The notes: a model not told the origin generated them from the letters alone. 64,000 bases of DNA from Timema cristinae (GCA_039000515.1 JBCFYV010009882.1:51246577-51310576), one strand, 5' to 3'; positions 27,843-40,199 are shown, numbered from the stretch's first letter. Translations and numbers: made by a program.

Positions 27843-28528
27843 TGAAAGCAAATCTATGATATTTTCTAAATCACTACGTAGGTGCTCCAAAAAACCTGTA
27901 ATAGGCAGGTGTTTCGTCCTCAAGAGGGAAGATCCATTAAAGTTATTAACGTAATTATTAAAAAAAAAAAATCACACAACAAAAGCACTCGTGAAAAAAT
28001 AACACCGCAATGCAATTTGACTTGTTTCGACTCTCGACTAAACATTGAATGAACTGCAACAGAATGAAGGAGCGAAGAAACAAAGAGTTTTTAATATACA
28101 ATTGAGACTTTCCAGAAAATTCTGTAAAAGTGTCAAAGCTAACAATCGGATCTTTAAGTACGGTGAGGCTCTCATTGAGCCGGGATTAGCCGACGCCATT
28201 GAGCCTATCTGTCTGGTTTCGCCGCTGAAGTCTGTGTGCTTCACGGATTTTCTCAATGTTTTGTGTGGTTCCGAGAAGGTGCGGGCGGGTAAACCTGAAT
28301 GAGGTGATGCATGACAATGCACTTTGGATCCATAATACTTGCTATTTACACTGCTTTACGGCACGATGCAGAAGCTAAATTATCTCTACACAATACTTAT
28401 CTAAAAACAGTTCATGACCGCACAAATAAACAATTTTTGAGATCTTGTCACATTTATTTTATTTTTATTTACAATCTCTCCACGTAGCACTTGGAGATGT
28501 TTCGCGGAGCACACTTTGGGAACCGCTG
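27843..28528 (-). other. 5' flank and terminal region of the BED-hAT
   Basis: Non-coding element sequence between the predicted start codon and the right terminal repeat. Overlapping frames on both strands at about 28038-28322 (94 and 85 codons) have no recognisable content. Promoter elements are not identifiable by eye. Confidence 0.45.
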
Positions 28529-28536
28529 ATCTAGAT

Positions 28537-28797
28537 GATGTTTTAGTGAAATTACGAAACTGTTAAAAATTCTCTTGACAATTCCCATGACTACATCAGA
28601 GGCAGAGCACTGCTTTTCAACATTGAAAAGAATAAAAACTTTTTTAAGAAGCACTATGAATTCGGAAAGATTAAATGTGCTTGCAGCACTTTCAATGAAG
28701 AAAAATTTCCTCAATCGTTATCCAGATTCAAGGAGAAAATTATTGAACTTATTGCGCAAATTAAAACAAGAAGAATGGATTTCATTTTTAAATGAAT
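28537..28797 (+). pseudogene. hAT transposase pseudogene (copy 2), C-terminal part after the insertion
   Basis: It resumes the older hAT transposase immediately after the 8-bp duplication. It has the dimerisation motif (TSEAEHCFSTLKRIKTF), continues through RSTMNSERLNVLAALSMKK and ends QEEWISFLNE before TGA at about 28795. This shows the undeleted C terminus that copy 1 has lost to a frameshift. Confidence 0.85.
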
Positions 28798-28984
28798 AGA
28801 TCAAGCTTGAACTTTAACAATTTATGTTAAAGTAAGTAAATAAGTTTTTTGGTTAAGATTTTATCAAGTTCCTGAATAAATTTTCTTTTTATACATGTTT
28901 TTTTCCTTTTACACAATTTTAAAACAAAGGCTAAACATTTTCAGGAGCAGCACCCCCACTAATTCTAGCTACGAGCCTCCACTG

Positions 28985-30115
28985 GTTTTATGTACTAGTT
29001 TTGTTAAGTTTGATTGAAAAAATCCAAAAAGGGTTAATATTTACCACTCCCCGCAAAAGCTATATGTCCAGACAGTGTGAATTTATCCACAGAGTAGAAA
29101 TGCCTAACATTTATCCAGCTGAAGTAAAACGAGAGGGAGGTCAGTGTAAACAAATAAAAATCTTTGCTCTTAATTGTTAATTAATAAAATTCATCTTGCG
29201 ATTTGAACGGAATTCTTGATACTATGGTTAAAGGGGATTATGTACCAGTAATCATATAAGTTAAGGACTTATGTTTATTTCTATAATACAGTAGTAGGTA
29301 TAAAAATAGAGTGGGATTCCTGGGTTTTCTTTGTCATCATATGACAAGTTTTATGTTTTTTGTCATCTTTACACACAGAAGCAAAACAAATCTCTAATGA
29401 TAACAAAATTAATATTGTAAAATAAATGACATAAAATCCAAACAAATCAACAAAAGTCTCATCAATCACAGAATAACGGTATTATCTATAACATGAATAT
29501 TCAAAGAATGGCATGGCATGGCACCAAAATAGGCAATGGTTATAATTTTTAATATTATAAACGGACCCACCCAAACAAAACTTGATCTTTCAGACGTCAA
29601 CACATTTTTCATGAAATTTAGGGATCCAAAATATTACATTTTTCAAAATATTAATTTGTTGAAATCAGGAACGAGGGCACGGGGAATAAATTACGGATGT
29701 GTAAAGGGGGTCAAACTTGGAGGGGAAAATCACAGCACTGTACTTAGCAATGTAGGTCACTTATAACGGTAATGCTATCAAACAGGATGCGAGTGATTTG
29801 ACTCGTCAGAGGAACGGGGGTTCTATCTGGGCGGGCACACTACTCTCGTCTATTCTATTTTAAACGTGAAATTTATTTTGAAAGTAGATAAATTATTCTT
29901 GACTATATTAAGTTTGTCAAACAAAACTATATATTACACGCGTTCTTTTGACGGTGATTTATAGCAGCATAGATAGATAATATAATAGGATAGTAATACT
30001 TTTCTTTATGATGACAGCTATACACACATTTTCTATAATGTTGAACAAATTTGACTTTTATTTTGGACTTTCAGTATGTAAACATGAATATGGTATCTTA
30101 ATTTATATGATATAT
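28985..30115. other. Intergenic DNA, nothing recognised
   Basis: AT-rich, no recognisable ORF. A short, less AT-rich patch at about 29660-29760 has a small open frame without known similarity. Confidence 0.4.
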
Positions 30116-30121
30116 ATCAAG

Positions 30122-30200
30122 AGTTGGAAACGTGCGGCTCCGGAGCCATATGTGGCTCCTATCCAGAAAAATTGCTGCTCTTTTCATCAAATGTAGTTCC
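30122..30200. mobile_element. Possible hAT terminal relic
   Basis: 'agttggaaacgtgcggctcc' followed by 'ggagccatatgtggctcc' resembles the subterminal part of hAT elements. No partner end or duplication was found. Confidence 0.3.
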
Positions 30201-32888
30201 TTAAATATACAAATATGAGTTGTTATTTTATCATTATGTTTCACAACCTACCCTTCAAAGTGACATTTTTTTGTATCAATGACTCATACATAGCTATTAC
30301 TACTGTTACAGATTTGTGCATAGCATTAGATTCATATCCTTAAAATTATCTAATATTAATATTCGAGATAATATACATACATAAATTACACCACATACAT
30401 CAGCTCTATCTTTATATTTTGATTCCTAAAATAGACGAAATATTGCGCTATTTTAAATTTAGGGTTTTATTATATGGAGATACTTAGCCAAATGTAGTAA
30501 TGTCATGGAACATAAAAAACAGCACCGGGGAACATTATTGGAAGAAGCCTAATATGCAGAATTGACACCGAACAAATTTAAATCAAGAAGCACTGGGCTT
30601 GGAACTAATTCCAGAAATATTGCTTCTTAAACTCCGACATTATCATTATTCGTTTTTAAGATTAAACTCATACACAAACTAATGAGTATTCAACAGCAAT
30701 AAATACAAATAATAATAAAATCTATATAATTATAACTAGGATAATAAACATTTATTACCACAGTAGCAATATTTGTCATTTTAATAAGATACATAAACAC
30801 AATTTGTGTCACAGGCTTACTATATGATAAATACATAATAGAAGTAATAAATTCATAAAAGGTCCAATCCTTTAATAAAATCCATACGAATATTTTAGAA
30901 AGCCACAGTAAATATTAAAAGTGTTCATTAAAGGGCCATATTTTTATATGGCCCACACTAGGTCAATACCCTGAGTGTGAAAGGGTGGAAGGGATGGTCA
31001 GAATTTCTGGCCCCAAAAATCTCTGCTTGCACAAAACAAGTGGGCCTGCATTAAAATAATACGTGCAGATAAATAAGCATTAGAAAAAACCTTATCATAC
31101 AATATTGATCGCCAACAGAATAAAACTAGAAAAATTAACAAAAAAAAAGTTTTCTATAATTTCCTATAAAAACGCATTCTTAACTTATTTCTAAAGTATT
31201 TACGTATCATATAAAAGTATTTGAATTTACGAATAAATTGTTTATGGTGTTATACAAAATCTTTATAATTTAAAAATTATATTATTTATGTAACAAGATA
31301 AAAATTAAATTAACACATATAAACACTCTCAAAAACACAGGTTTCGTTGTAATAATAAATGTTTGGCTGTTCAAAATTCGTGTGTACGATCTCATTACAA
31401 TTTTTACACGCTCATCTGTAGCAAGTTAACATGTCACACACAAAAATCTAGAGCTCACAGTTAAAAAATTTCAGAAACCTTTTAAATTAATGATGTCAAT
31501 TAAAACTTTAAATGCTTGATACTCATTTTTTTTTCTAATTTAAAACATTGTCAGAAACTACTATTCTGAGTGATAAATTGGGTTTCTATCAATTAATACA
31601 GTTAATCATTTCCCTTAAAACTCACTTCAGCAAACATAAGATCAAAAGCCAATATTAAGGTGGAGCAATCTCCAGCCTACATAAAGTTTAATTGAAATAA
31701 GATTGCTTATTTAGGTTAAAAAAAACTATGTTTACTCATGTTAGATTAGCAAATAATAATGTTCTAATGGCCTAATCAAGTTGTGTAACCAAAATAGTAT
31801 TAAAAGTGCTGTATTCACAATAAATACGGCACAGACGTGATTCCACCTCACAAGGGAAAATATATTGGATATTGTAGGTGGTAAACTCAGGCTTCTTCAC
31901 AACCGTCCAGTAAATATAAAGAGGTGACATGTTATAATTATTCATCAGTGAAAACAACATGGTGTTTGCAGGTGGTAAAAACTAGCTTCTTTACAAAAGT
32001 CAAGAAAAGAGGTAAATCAAGTTGTTTAATTACGATGAAAATCGAGCACTAACCAGTATTAACATAGCACAAACGATGGGCGCTTTCAAAAACCAGGTGG
32101 CTAAAGGTTGGGTGGCCAGGGTGATACATATCAATGACTCTCCTCTCTGTTACTAATGACATGCCCTCCTCTACTCATTTCCTATTCCAAGCTGTCACTA
32201 GACAGAACAACAGATTGATTATTAATTTTGTTGCTGCTTTTGAGGGAGTAAGCCTCAGTAAGGAGAACGGATTTTTGAGAGAATGAGAATTTGGAGTATT
32301 CTGCCGGAAGGTGGTGTGGTAAGGGGGGGGGGGGGGAAGGGAGGGAAGGAGACAGTACACAAAAGTTCTGTAAAAGTTCGCTAAAGGATAGGATATTGCA
32401 CGCAAAAGTGTGTTAAGCGAGGTAATGATTCAAAGCTGTTGACAGCATGAGTTTGAAAAGTAGTTATTAAAAAAAACCTTCCTCGTGGAGGCAAAAATCA
32501 AGTACCTAACGGCTCTGAACGGATTCACCATATGTTTGAAATACATTTAAAAAATTTAAAGAGTAAAATCAAAGAAAATAAAGCATTACAAAGGGCTATA
32601 TAAAAAATGTAATTTTTAAATTTAATAATAAATATTAAATATTTTATAAATTAATAAGGCGATCATAATGTAATCTTTACAAGATCATCTATAAAAATTC
32701 ATTATGACAATTACAAAAATCCTCTACTTAAGATTAATAGTTTTTGAGATACCTACTTATCTAATTCCTCTAATTAAAACGTAAATTTGATAAAATTAAA
32801 AAACACATTAGGAATATTTTTTTAAATATTATAACATAGCAAGAATCTGTTATTTGGAGCCAACAGTTTAATTTCTGTAAAAAGTTCC
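30201..32888. other. Intergenic DNA, nothing recognised
   Basis: AT-rich and without coding signal. It includes a run of about 16 G within 32321-32340, a likely assembly-sensitive homopolymer. Confidence 0.4.
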
Positions 32889-32890
32889 GA

Positions 32891-32917
32891 GACCTAAACC
32901 TAAACCTAAACCTAAAT
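32891..32917. repeat. (CCTAAA)n short array
   Basis: Four units of 6 bp. It resembles, but is not, the insect telomere motif TTAGG. Too short to imply telomeric origin. Confidence 0.6.
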
Positions 32918-33099
32918 AAAACAAAACAGAAAGTTTGTGTGCTTATACTTTTAGTTAAGGCAGAATATTTAATTTTGACAAGAAAGTTGAGTACTCATTC
33001 CAAATAAAAAAATAAGTGAAGAAGTAGTGGTTTCGAGATTACTAAATCAATTAGAAAAAACTACTTCTTTGTGTGGTAGTAGATTAAAATTAATCAGGC

Positions 33100-34870
33100 A
33101 GACATGGGGATCACTTCAAACATCTCTAAACGTATGAATATTTTAAAATTTCCAAAGCTAATAAAAACACTTCTTGGAATGGTAAAAATTGAAATATTCA
33201 TCTGAATATAGGAGAGATAACCCAAAATAACCAGAAGTGATTGAAAATTTAAAAATTTAGTTTCGGGAAATAGCGTTGGCTGGACACTTATACAACAAAT
33301 ATTAACAACCACTCACACTTATTAATATGGTAGGAATGTGAAATTTATTGAGAAGGTATAGGGACTGCAGAACAGTTTTTAATTTTATAATATTCCAAAC
33401 AAAGGCCAATGAAATAAAGAAAGTGTGTAAAGTGATTGATTGAAAAACAAAACTCGTAATATAAAAAATAAAAAGCCATGGTATAAAATATAAATAAAAT
33501 AGGAATGTACCCCGGGTGACTAGAAGAGTATGAAAGTCTATACATTTTAAAATAAAGGATTTGGAAAATAGGAAACTTAGAATTTCAAAAATTAATGGAA
33601 AAGAACACATTTCATCATGATATAAAATTGAAATATTATAAGCAGGTACGAAGACTAACCCAAATAATCAGAAAATAATGAAAATTTATAACTTCAAAAT
33701 TGATTCCAAGAAATGGTTTGCTCAAAATTTCCCAAATTAATATAAAAACAACTTATTTTTATTTTAGGAAATAGAAATATAGCAGTCATGTAGAGGGAAG
33801 GACCTTTCCGGTTAGTCAAATGACGTCTGAACTTTTAGAATTATTTATTGGTGCTTTATTTTGAAATAAGTATGGTTAGACCTTCATTGCTGTTTTTAGT
33901 GGTCCTTACACCTGCCAGATAAATGTTAGCTGTCTATCACTCTATCACATTGATAGGTAGTTTATTCTTTTAATTCTGGCAATTTTGAACTATAACATTT
34001 CACAAACCTCTACTTATAAAGATAGAATATTTAACAATAATTTTGTAATTCGAAGCGTTCCTTCGACATTCGTTGCAAAATATTTTTTTACATTCTTTAA
34101 GGATTTTTTCTACATAAATGCCTCCTCCTTAACCCTTCCCATTTCTTATATTCCAGAATTAAGTTTTGAAATTCAAAATATTCATACTTTTTAGTTTATT
34201 TGGAACAGTTCCTAAGCCCACTTGGTGAATTTCAATCTCTACCACCCAAAAAAAAATTCCCTCTTAGAAATTTTTATTTTGGTATCTGAAGGGATTTTTT
34301 ACATTCTTGAGAAATTTAAATTTTTCACGACACCTAAAAGTGTTTTTATATAACCCCCCCCCCCCCCATACCTTATTTCCCGTGGTTCCATTAAAAATGT
34401 TGAGACTCTTCTGGTAATTTTAAGTGCACCCTTTACCTTCCGGATTTCAGTTTTCTACCATGCCGAGAAGAAGTTGTTTCTACTAATTTTGAAAATTTCA
34501 AATGTTAAGACTTATCTGGTTATCTGGAGTTGTTCTTCCACCTTTCTGCCAATTTAAGATTGTCTATTATTTTTGAAATATATTTTTTGTTTATACCTCC
34601 CTAACCTACCCTAAATTAAAAAAAAAAAAAATTTCAGACTTTATGATTATTTGCAGTGTTCTCCTCAACTCTGTGCCAAATTTTATTTTTCTACTTAATC
34701 TAAAATGTTTTTTTCTAATTCGATCTCCTCCATTTAACAGAGCCCTATTTTGAAATGTACTGTTTTTAGATGTTTCTGGTTATATGGGGAAATCCCTCTA
34801 CCTTCCTACCAAATTGTAGTTTTACAGCTCATTTAGAAGTGGTTTGACTTTTTATGGACATACACACATA
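33100..34870. repeat. Inverted pair of degenerate tandem arrays
   Basis: The right arm (about 33970-34870, plus strand) has units about 108-131 bp apart, each with a 'tctggttat(t)tgg' block followed by 'cctctaccttcctacc'-like sequence (for example at 34402, 34510, 34641 and 34769). The left arm (about 33100-33830) carries the same theme on the minus strand ('ataacccaaaataaccagaa' near 33220; further units near 33525 and 33668). A spacer of about 140 bp separates the arms. No coding sequence. Confidence 0.65.
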
Positions 34871-35400
34871 CACACTTAATTTCTGCGAGTAATGTGCGAA
34901 ATCTGGATAATGTTGAAATTACTCGGGAGATGTTAACATTATACAATTGCTGTGGAAAAGGTCAGAAATATAAAGTAATTTATCTTGTTTGTTGACCGTA
35001 TCTGTACATTGTACAATCTAGAAATTAGCCAGCAATATTTGGATAACGTTGAATACTATTTGTAAAACTAACCACGTTTCAATATGGATTTTATTTTGGA
35101 ACGCTATTTTGACATGGGACCTGAAATTGAATCATTTAAATGCACTGACATTTGAAATGCCTCCTTTTGATCCTTTATTTTCAACTAATCTAACATTTAT
35201 TTACTTTATCTTAGTTCAAACTTTACCTGTAGAATATATATTATATTGTATTTATGCTATTGGCAGAATAAAGCTACAGCCGAGTTACCGTTGGCTGTGA
35301 TATCAATGATAGCTAGATCTTAGTAATCGATGATATTCATACGTCCATAACAGACTATGCCATAAATATTATTAAAGAAAGACTCTGAGCACGGGATTAT
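34871..35400. other. Intergenic DNA, nothing recognised
   Basis: AT-rich, with one short open frame (35049-35300) without recognisable content. Confidence 0.4.
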
Positions 35401-35404
35401 CTTT

Positions 35405-35475
35405 GAATGGCTCAGTGGAAGAAGTATTGGTGCGATAATCCAAAGATCCCAGATCCGATTCCCGTGTCCAGATGT
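35405..35475 (+). repeat. tRNA-like SINE head, family 3
   Basis: 'aatggctcagtggaagaagt' (A-box-like) and 'gatccgattcccgtg' (B-box-like) lie at tRNA spacing. It differs from the heads of families 1 and 2, and similar heads occur at 39532, 39618 and 58165. No cloverleaf can be closed with confidence, so it is not called a tRNA gene. Confidence 0.5.
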
Positions 35476-35564
35476 AATTTTTCAATGTATTCGAGGTTAG
35501 TAATCATTTTGCTGGGACCTTCAGTTATCTAGGAGACTCACCCACTCTCTAGTCCTGTTTGCCA

Positions 35565-35752
35565 GTGACGAAGAGGATGGGATTCGGAGATCGACTGAGT
35601 GTACTGGGAGTGTTTTTCCTAAAATGTTTCTCACTCTCTATTTACACAAATTCGGGTAAATTCCGTCTAAATTATATATCAATCATACTTACCCCAATAA
35701 CAAAATTAGAAAATTGTGCATCCCGGATGGATATAAAGGCACGGTGTAAAAC
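35565..35752 (+). mobile_element. SINE family 1 body fragment
   Basis: Body motifs in order: 'gtgtttttcctaaaatgttt', 'ctatttacacaaattcgggt', 'aaggcacggtgtaaaa'. It follows the family-3 head closely, so it may be one composite insertion. Confidence 0.55.
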
Positions 35753-35854
35753 AACAACTAATAATCAGGTTTGTGTTAAAATTCTAGAGAGGGAATTCAA
35801 ATGGGAATTTCATACCCAATGAGTAGTTCAGGAATAACTCTTTCTCATTTTTGT

Positions 35855-36010
35855 GTGCATCGCGTCTCACAACATACATATTTGTGCTATTCGCATAATT
35901 AACCACCTCTGATAGGGATAAGAAAGGCATTATCATAGAGGAAATGCACCCAAATTTGTATTGAGAGAGATTTGAAAACTTTTAAGTGGAAAATACCCTC
36001 ACTACACTTA
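35855..36010 (-). mobile_element. SINE family 1 fragment
   Basis: Minus-strand body ('gcattatcatagaggaaatg', 'gagagatttgaaaactttta'). Diverged, head lost. Confidence 0.5.
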
Positions 36011-36015
36011 AACGT

Positions 36016-37130
36016 GGCCAGGACTAAGTTATAACTTCTCCTTTTCAGGTGGGTCAGAACCTGTAACCTATAGGCATATAAATTGGTAGAGGCACATACA
36101 CAGCAAAAATATTAAACGTTATTAATGGAGGCTTCACAGGTTTTCCCAAAAGATTTTCCTTTATATTAACGCAAATGCTAGGACATACTGTATGCTTAAT
36201 ATATTCCAATGGTCCAAGTTTCGCATCTTATTAAATTTTCTCTCGATGCAAGTATCCAGCCAGAAACCTCTTTCAAGTTCAGTATTTGTTCAGTTAAACA
36301 TATTGTTTCTGAAGTGCTAATTTTTTGTTTATTTATTTTATTTTATTTATCTTTTTTAACAAAACTTGCCATTATTATTAATAGTTCACCTTACATTCCT
36401 CGAGATATTGGTTCTAATTTTAGAGATTTATCAAATACAAATAAGCAAGGATAAAAATAATTCAATGAAAGAAAATCTATTTTTATAACATAAACTAAAA
36501 CCATAGTTATTTATAATAAACTCCCTTCTATCATTTCGGATCATCAAATATATCCTGTTTAAGTTTATTGTTTCTCCTTAATATTATACCAGCTTTCATT
36601 CAATTTTCAATTAATTTGACTTGCTATCATGTATACATCATACTAATATACTAATCTTTTATTATTTACGTTATCAACCAAATATATTTTTATTTGTCAT
36701 TAAAGATTTAACATAAGGCCTTCGAAATTTTAAGTATATGCCTATAGTGTTTTTTTTAGATCCACAAAGAAATAACGAAAAAACTGTAGGGATAGAGTTT
36801 TATTTCTTGGAAACCAGTAAAAATAGTGAAATGAAAACTTGCTTGACGTTTGTACTCAAGGCTAACTGAACCTATAAAATGAAACAATGCAAAATGAAAC
36901 TTAGTTGGGAAAGATAACTGAAATGACGTGGGAATTTTCAACAAGATACTCCCAGTGGAGACCTTGTTTCTCTTCTGCCATGTCCTGCCTCTACTCACGC
37001 ATCGTCGCTTTGTGGGAACCAAGTGGAAGGTCAAGTTGAAGTTCCCATCTTCACCTTAACTTTGTTTTAATATTTGTTTTTTAGCACATGGACCGACTCT
37101 TTCAATTTGCTCTACTTTATACAACAGCAT
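36016..37130. other. Intergenic DNA, nothing recognised
   Basis: Short unrelated open frames on both strands only. Confidence 0.4.
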
Positions 37131-37910
37131 ATGTCTTTACTGCTCCCAATTTGTTCCTCACTAGCTCTTCATACAGATACTGCACATATCTTCACTGCTC
37201 CCAATAGCTCTCCTCACTTGCTCTTCCTAAAAGATACTGCACTTATCTTTACTGCTCCCAATTTCTCCTCACTAGCTCTTCTTACAGATATTGCACATAT
37301 CTTTACTGCTCCCAATAGCTCTCCTCACTTGCTCTTCCTAAAAGATACTGCACTTATCTTTACTGCTCCCAATTACTCTCCTCACTTGCTCTTCCTAAAA
37401 GATACTTCACATATCTTTACTGCTCCCATTTGCTCTCCTCACACGCTCTTCCTACAAGATACTGCACATATCTTTACTGCTCCCAATTGCTCTCCTCACT
37501 TGCTCTTCTTACAAGATACTGCACATATATTTACTGCTCCCAATTGCTCTCCTCACTTACTCTTCCTACAAGATATTGCACATATCTTTACTGCTCCCAA
37601 TTGCTCACCTCACTTGCTCTTCCTACAATATACTGCACTACTGATCCCATTTGCTCTTCTCACTTGTTCTTCTTACCAAACTACTGCACATATCTTTACT
37701 GCTTTCAATTGCCCGCCTCACTTGCTCGTCCTACAATATACTGCACTACTGATACCAATTGCTCTCCTCATTGGCTCTTCCTACCACTATACTGCACATA
37801 TCATTACTGCTCCCAATTTCTCTCCGCTTTTGCTCTTCCTACACGATACTGCACATATCTTTACTGTTCCCAATTGCTCTTCTTTCAATCTACTGCCCAT
37901 GTAATTACAA
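37131..37910 (+). repeat. 57-bp minisatellite with stop-free frames
   Basis: About 13-14 degenerate units of 57 bp; part of a unit reads 'ttactgctcccaattgctct'. Because 57 is a multiple of three and the unit has few stops, the plus strand stays open over long stretches in more than one frame (276 and 171 codons). The translations are mere repeats of about 19 residues, with no signal peptide or domain. I regard this as non-coding satellite sequence. Confidence 0.85.
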
Positions 37911-39025
37911 CTTTAAATTGCATTCCTTGCTTATTGTTCTCATAACGTCGCTGCTGCTTTAATTCACCGCCCTCAATTACTTTTCCTATGAGCTAATCAA
38001 AGTGCCCTTGCTCCATAGTTGATGTTTTTAAAACCTACTACATGTAGTATATCTGCTAATACCTTCATTCTATTAAATAAAATGTATCCACAAGCTACTA
38101 AAAGTGCTTCTGCTGATTACATTTTCTACCCTTACTTTCTGTTACTACAAGTAAATGACCCGCAAACGTCACTGTTAATTTCATTGGCTCTTCTTATTTG
38201 ATATTTCAAGATGCTTTGCATATATATTCCTATCGTTTCCATCCACCCCCTTTAATTCATATCACTGCAAAGCTTCTGCACATGTCCCTGTTCTCATTCG
38301 CTACCATTAATTGTTGCCGCTCTAAGCTACTGCGTATGAGCGAGGGTTTTGAGAAGACGAAAAGGGCTTATTATCTTTTGAGTAACAACGTTCTACCTTT
38401 AAATAAAAGTGTAATCGGTATAAGACTTGAAAGTTGCCTTAACCCAGTAACTGCCAGCAATGTTTGTATAGTGGAATTTAATGAAATATGCAAAAGTAGT
38501 GCACTAATAATTGATACACCACGTTTAAATAAGTATGTAGATTTGTAAGCAAAAACATTCATTTATAGAAAATAAAAAGGTTGTTATTAAATTGTTCAAA
38601 TTAAATTTTGAAAGTATAAATATATACTCATAAAATATAAAATAATTGGCTTTTTCATTTAACCTTTAAGACAATGATTCAGTAAAACTGTTGAATGTCA
38701 GCTGGAAGAAAAGAAATTCAGAAATTGTAGAAAGCTAATTTTAAAAAACTATATCTTTTCTTTATAGGTATAGTAAAATTTTTAAAAAACTATATATTTT
38801 CTTTATAGGTGTAGTAAAAAGCAAAATAATGGACTTGTTAATGACAATATGGTAATTATAATAATAATTAGATAATGAATTTTATTGTTTATACACACTT
38901 AGTTCAAGTTAAGCTATATTTACAGCCGTAGCTGGAGAATAGTGTTTTTTATTCAAAGCATTGAGTAGCCATTCAAATATATATATTCCTTGTTTTCTGG
39001 AAAAGTAGATACAGGATGCATGAGG
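37911..39025. other. Intergenic DNA with a short tandem duplication
   Basis: A near-identical pair of about 39-bp units lies at 38737-38818 (both contain 'ttctttataggt(a/g)tagtaaaa'). Nothing else recognised. Confidence 0.5.
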
Positions 39026-39026
39026 T

Positions 39027-39050
39027 GAGAGAGAGAGAGAGAGAGAAAGA
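39027..39050. repeat. (GA)n microsatellite
   Basis: A short GA run beginning 'gtgagagagagagagagag'. Confidence 0.9.
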
Positions 39051-39531
39051 GGCATCCAGGCATGAGAGAGATGGATTGAACAAGTATAAAGAGAAGGAAA
39101 AGCAAAATCATACGAAGGTGGTGTAACGTACTAACACAGAAAGAAAGAAGCACCTATTATTCACTCTCTCTCTATATACCTAACTAAATTAATCTTTCTT
39201 TTTTTCCAAGAATTATAATTTATTTTATTATGTAGTGATAGTAATCTAAAAGTTCTTCTCCCACATTTCTTGATATGCGAGAATTAGATGACTGGTACAG
39301 CTGAGTGTTTGAGGCAAGCTAGAGCTTCTGGCCAGAATGTTTGCACTCTTCAGTTAGACTTGCAAGTTTATATTGGTTGCAAAAAAAAGTCAGACTTCAT
39401 ACAGGATACAACCGATGCTAGTAGTTTTGTGAGGATCCCAAAAACTATAAGTTAAAACATTAAAGTATTCATTTTCAAAATAAATTCACACACACCTATA
39501 CTTTTAAATTAAGCGAAAAATAATTACCTAA

Positions 39532-39605
39532 ACATGAGAATTGAACTCGAGTCCTTTGACTGTGCTCTATAATGCTCTACCAATGAGTCATCCTGGTTTG
39601 TCTCG
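39532..39605 (-). repeat. tRNA-like SINE head, family 3
   Basis: On the minus strand: 'gactcattggtagagcatta' (A box) and 'gagttcaattctcatg' (B box). Acceptor-stem pairing is not evident. Confidence 0.5.
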
Positions 39606-39617
39606 TATCCAGGACCA

Positions 39618-39695
39618 CGATACGAATCGGGATTGCTCAATGGTATAGTATTGGCACACAAAGCCAAAGGTACCAGATTTGATTCCCACATAGAG
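39618..39695 (+). repeat. tRNA-like SINE head, family 3
   Basis: 'gattgctcaatggtatagta' and 'accagatttgattcccacat' at tRNA spacing. It lies head to head with the minus-strand unit at 39532. Confidence 0.5.
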
Positions 39696-39815
39696 GTTGA
39701 CATTGTTTAAGATAAGTTTATATATATTAATGCATAGCATACAGTGCACAATTCATTATAACACAAACAGTCCTTATGAACATATGTCCTATGTTTGATG
39801 GCTCCTGAAATAAGT

Positions 39816-39947
39816 CCTTCTAGGTTTCTGCTGGAATTGTTAATAGCCCTACTTGATACAACCCTGTTGCATCTCTTGTCACTACTGGTAAACAGGCAGA
39901 GGTGTATCAAGTAGGGGTATTAACAATTCCAGCAGAACCTTGGAAGG
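39816..39947. repeat. Long near-perfect hairpin
   Basis: Arm 1 (39816-39860) and arm 2 (39902-39947) are inverted copies of about 44 bp with about four mismatches. The shared core reads TTCTGCTGGAATTGTTAATA. The 41-base spacer itself begins 'cctgtt' and contains 'aacagg'. It may be a foldback MITE or a transcribed hairpin precursor. No SINE or TSD is visible. Confidence 0.8.
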
Positions 39948-40199
39948 CCATATCTCTGGAACTCGAAGAAAACTAGTTAGTAACACAAGTATGGCTACTA
40001 CAAGGCATTTCAAACAATAAGACAATTTAATTTCAGTCATCTGTGTATAGTGACCTTTAATTGGCTAGAGCCTTTCCTAACTCATTGGCTGATACACTTA
40101 AGATCCAAGGGTGTTTTTTCTTAAGTCCGTGCATAATACATGTAAAGTTAAAGCTAATGCAAATTTATGCATTATGCACCACTCGCTATTTTTAAATTT

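Larger units (their letters stand above)
24258..28528 (-). mobile_element. BED-finger hAT (Buster-like), complete 4271-bp insertion
   Basis: The ends CAGCGGTTCCAAAACTTTTT and, on the minus strand, CAGCGGTTCCCAAAGTGTGC are inverted repeats of hAT type. Both sides carry atctagat (24250-24257 and 28529-28536), a perfect 8-bp duplication. It sits inside the transposase C-terminal region of the older hAT; copy 1 at 10257 shows that site unoccupied. Its own transposase is on the minus strand. Confidence 0.95.
22427..28984 (+). mobile_element. hAT element (ZMYM1/DUF4371 type), copy 2, interrupted by another hAT
   Basis: The right end TACGAGCCTCCACTG at 28984 matches copy 1 at 9432-10689. The left end is lost in the assembly gap. 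The element proper is 22427-24257 plus 28537-28984; the middle 24258-28528 is a later insertion. The parts encode a longer but broken transposase. Confidence 0.88.

Noticed and set aside
28045..28302. 85-codon plus-strand ORF in the BED-hAT
   Set aside because: It lies in the 5' non-coding part of the element opposite another small frame; no recognisable content.
30122..31000. Complete hAT element starting at the 'gtgcggctccggagcc' block
   Set aside because: No matching right terminus or 8-bp duplication could be found; retained only as a possible relic.
37074..37904. 276-codon ORF as a gene
   Set aside because: It is a product of the 57-bp repeat. Two or more frames are open and the translation has no domain, signal peptide or composition typical of a real repetitive protein.
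40125..40184. Inverted 'gtgcataat/attatgcac' as a MITE
   Set aside because: The arms are nine bases only, expected by chance in AT-rich DNA, with no flanking duplication.
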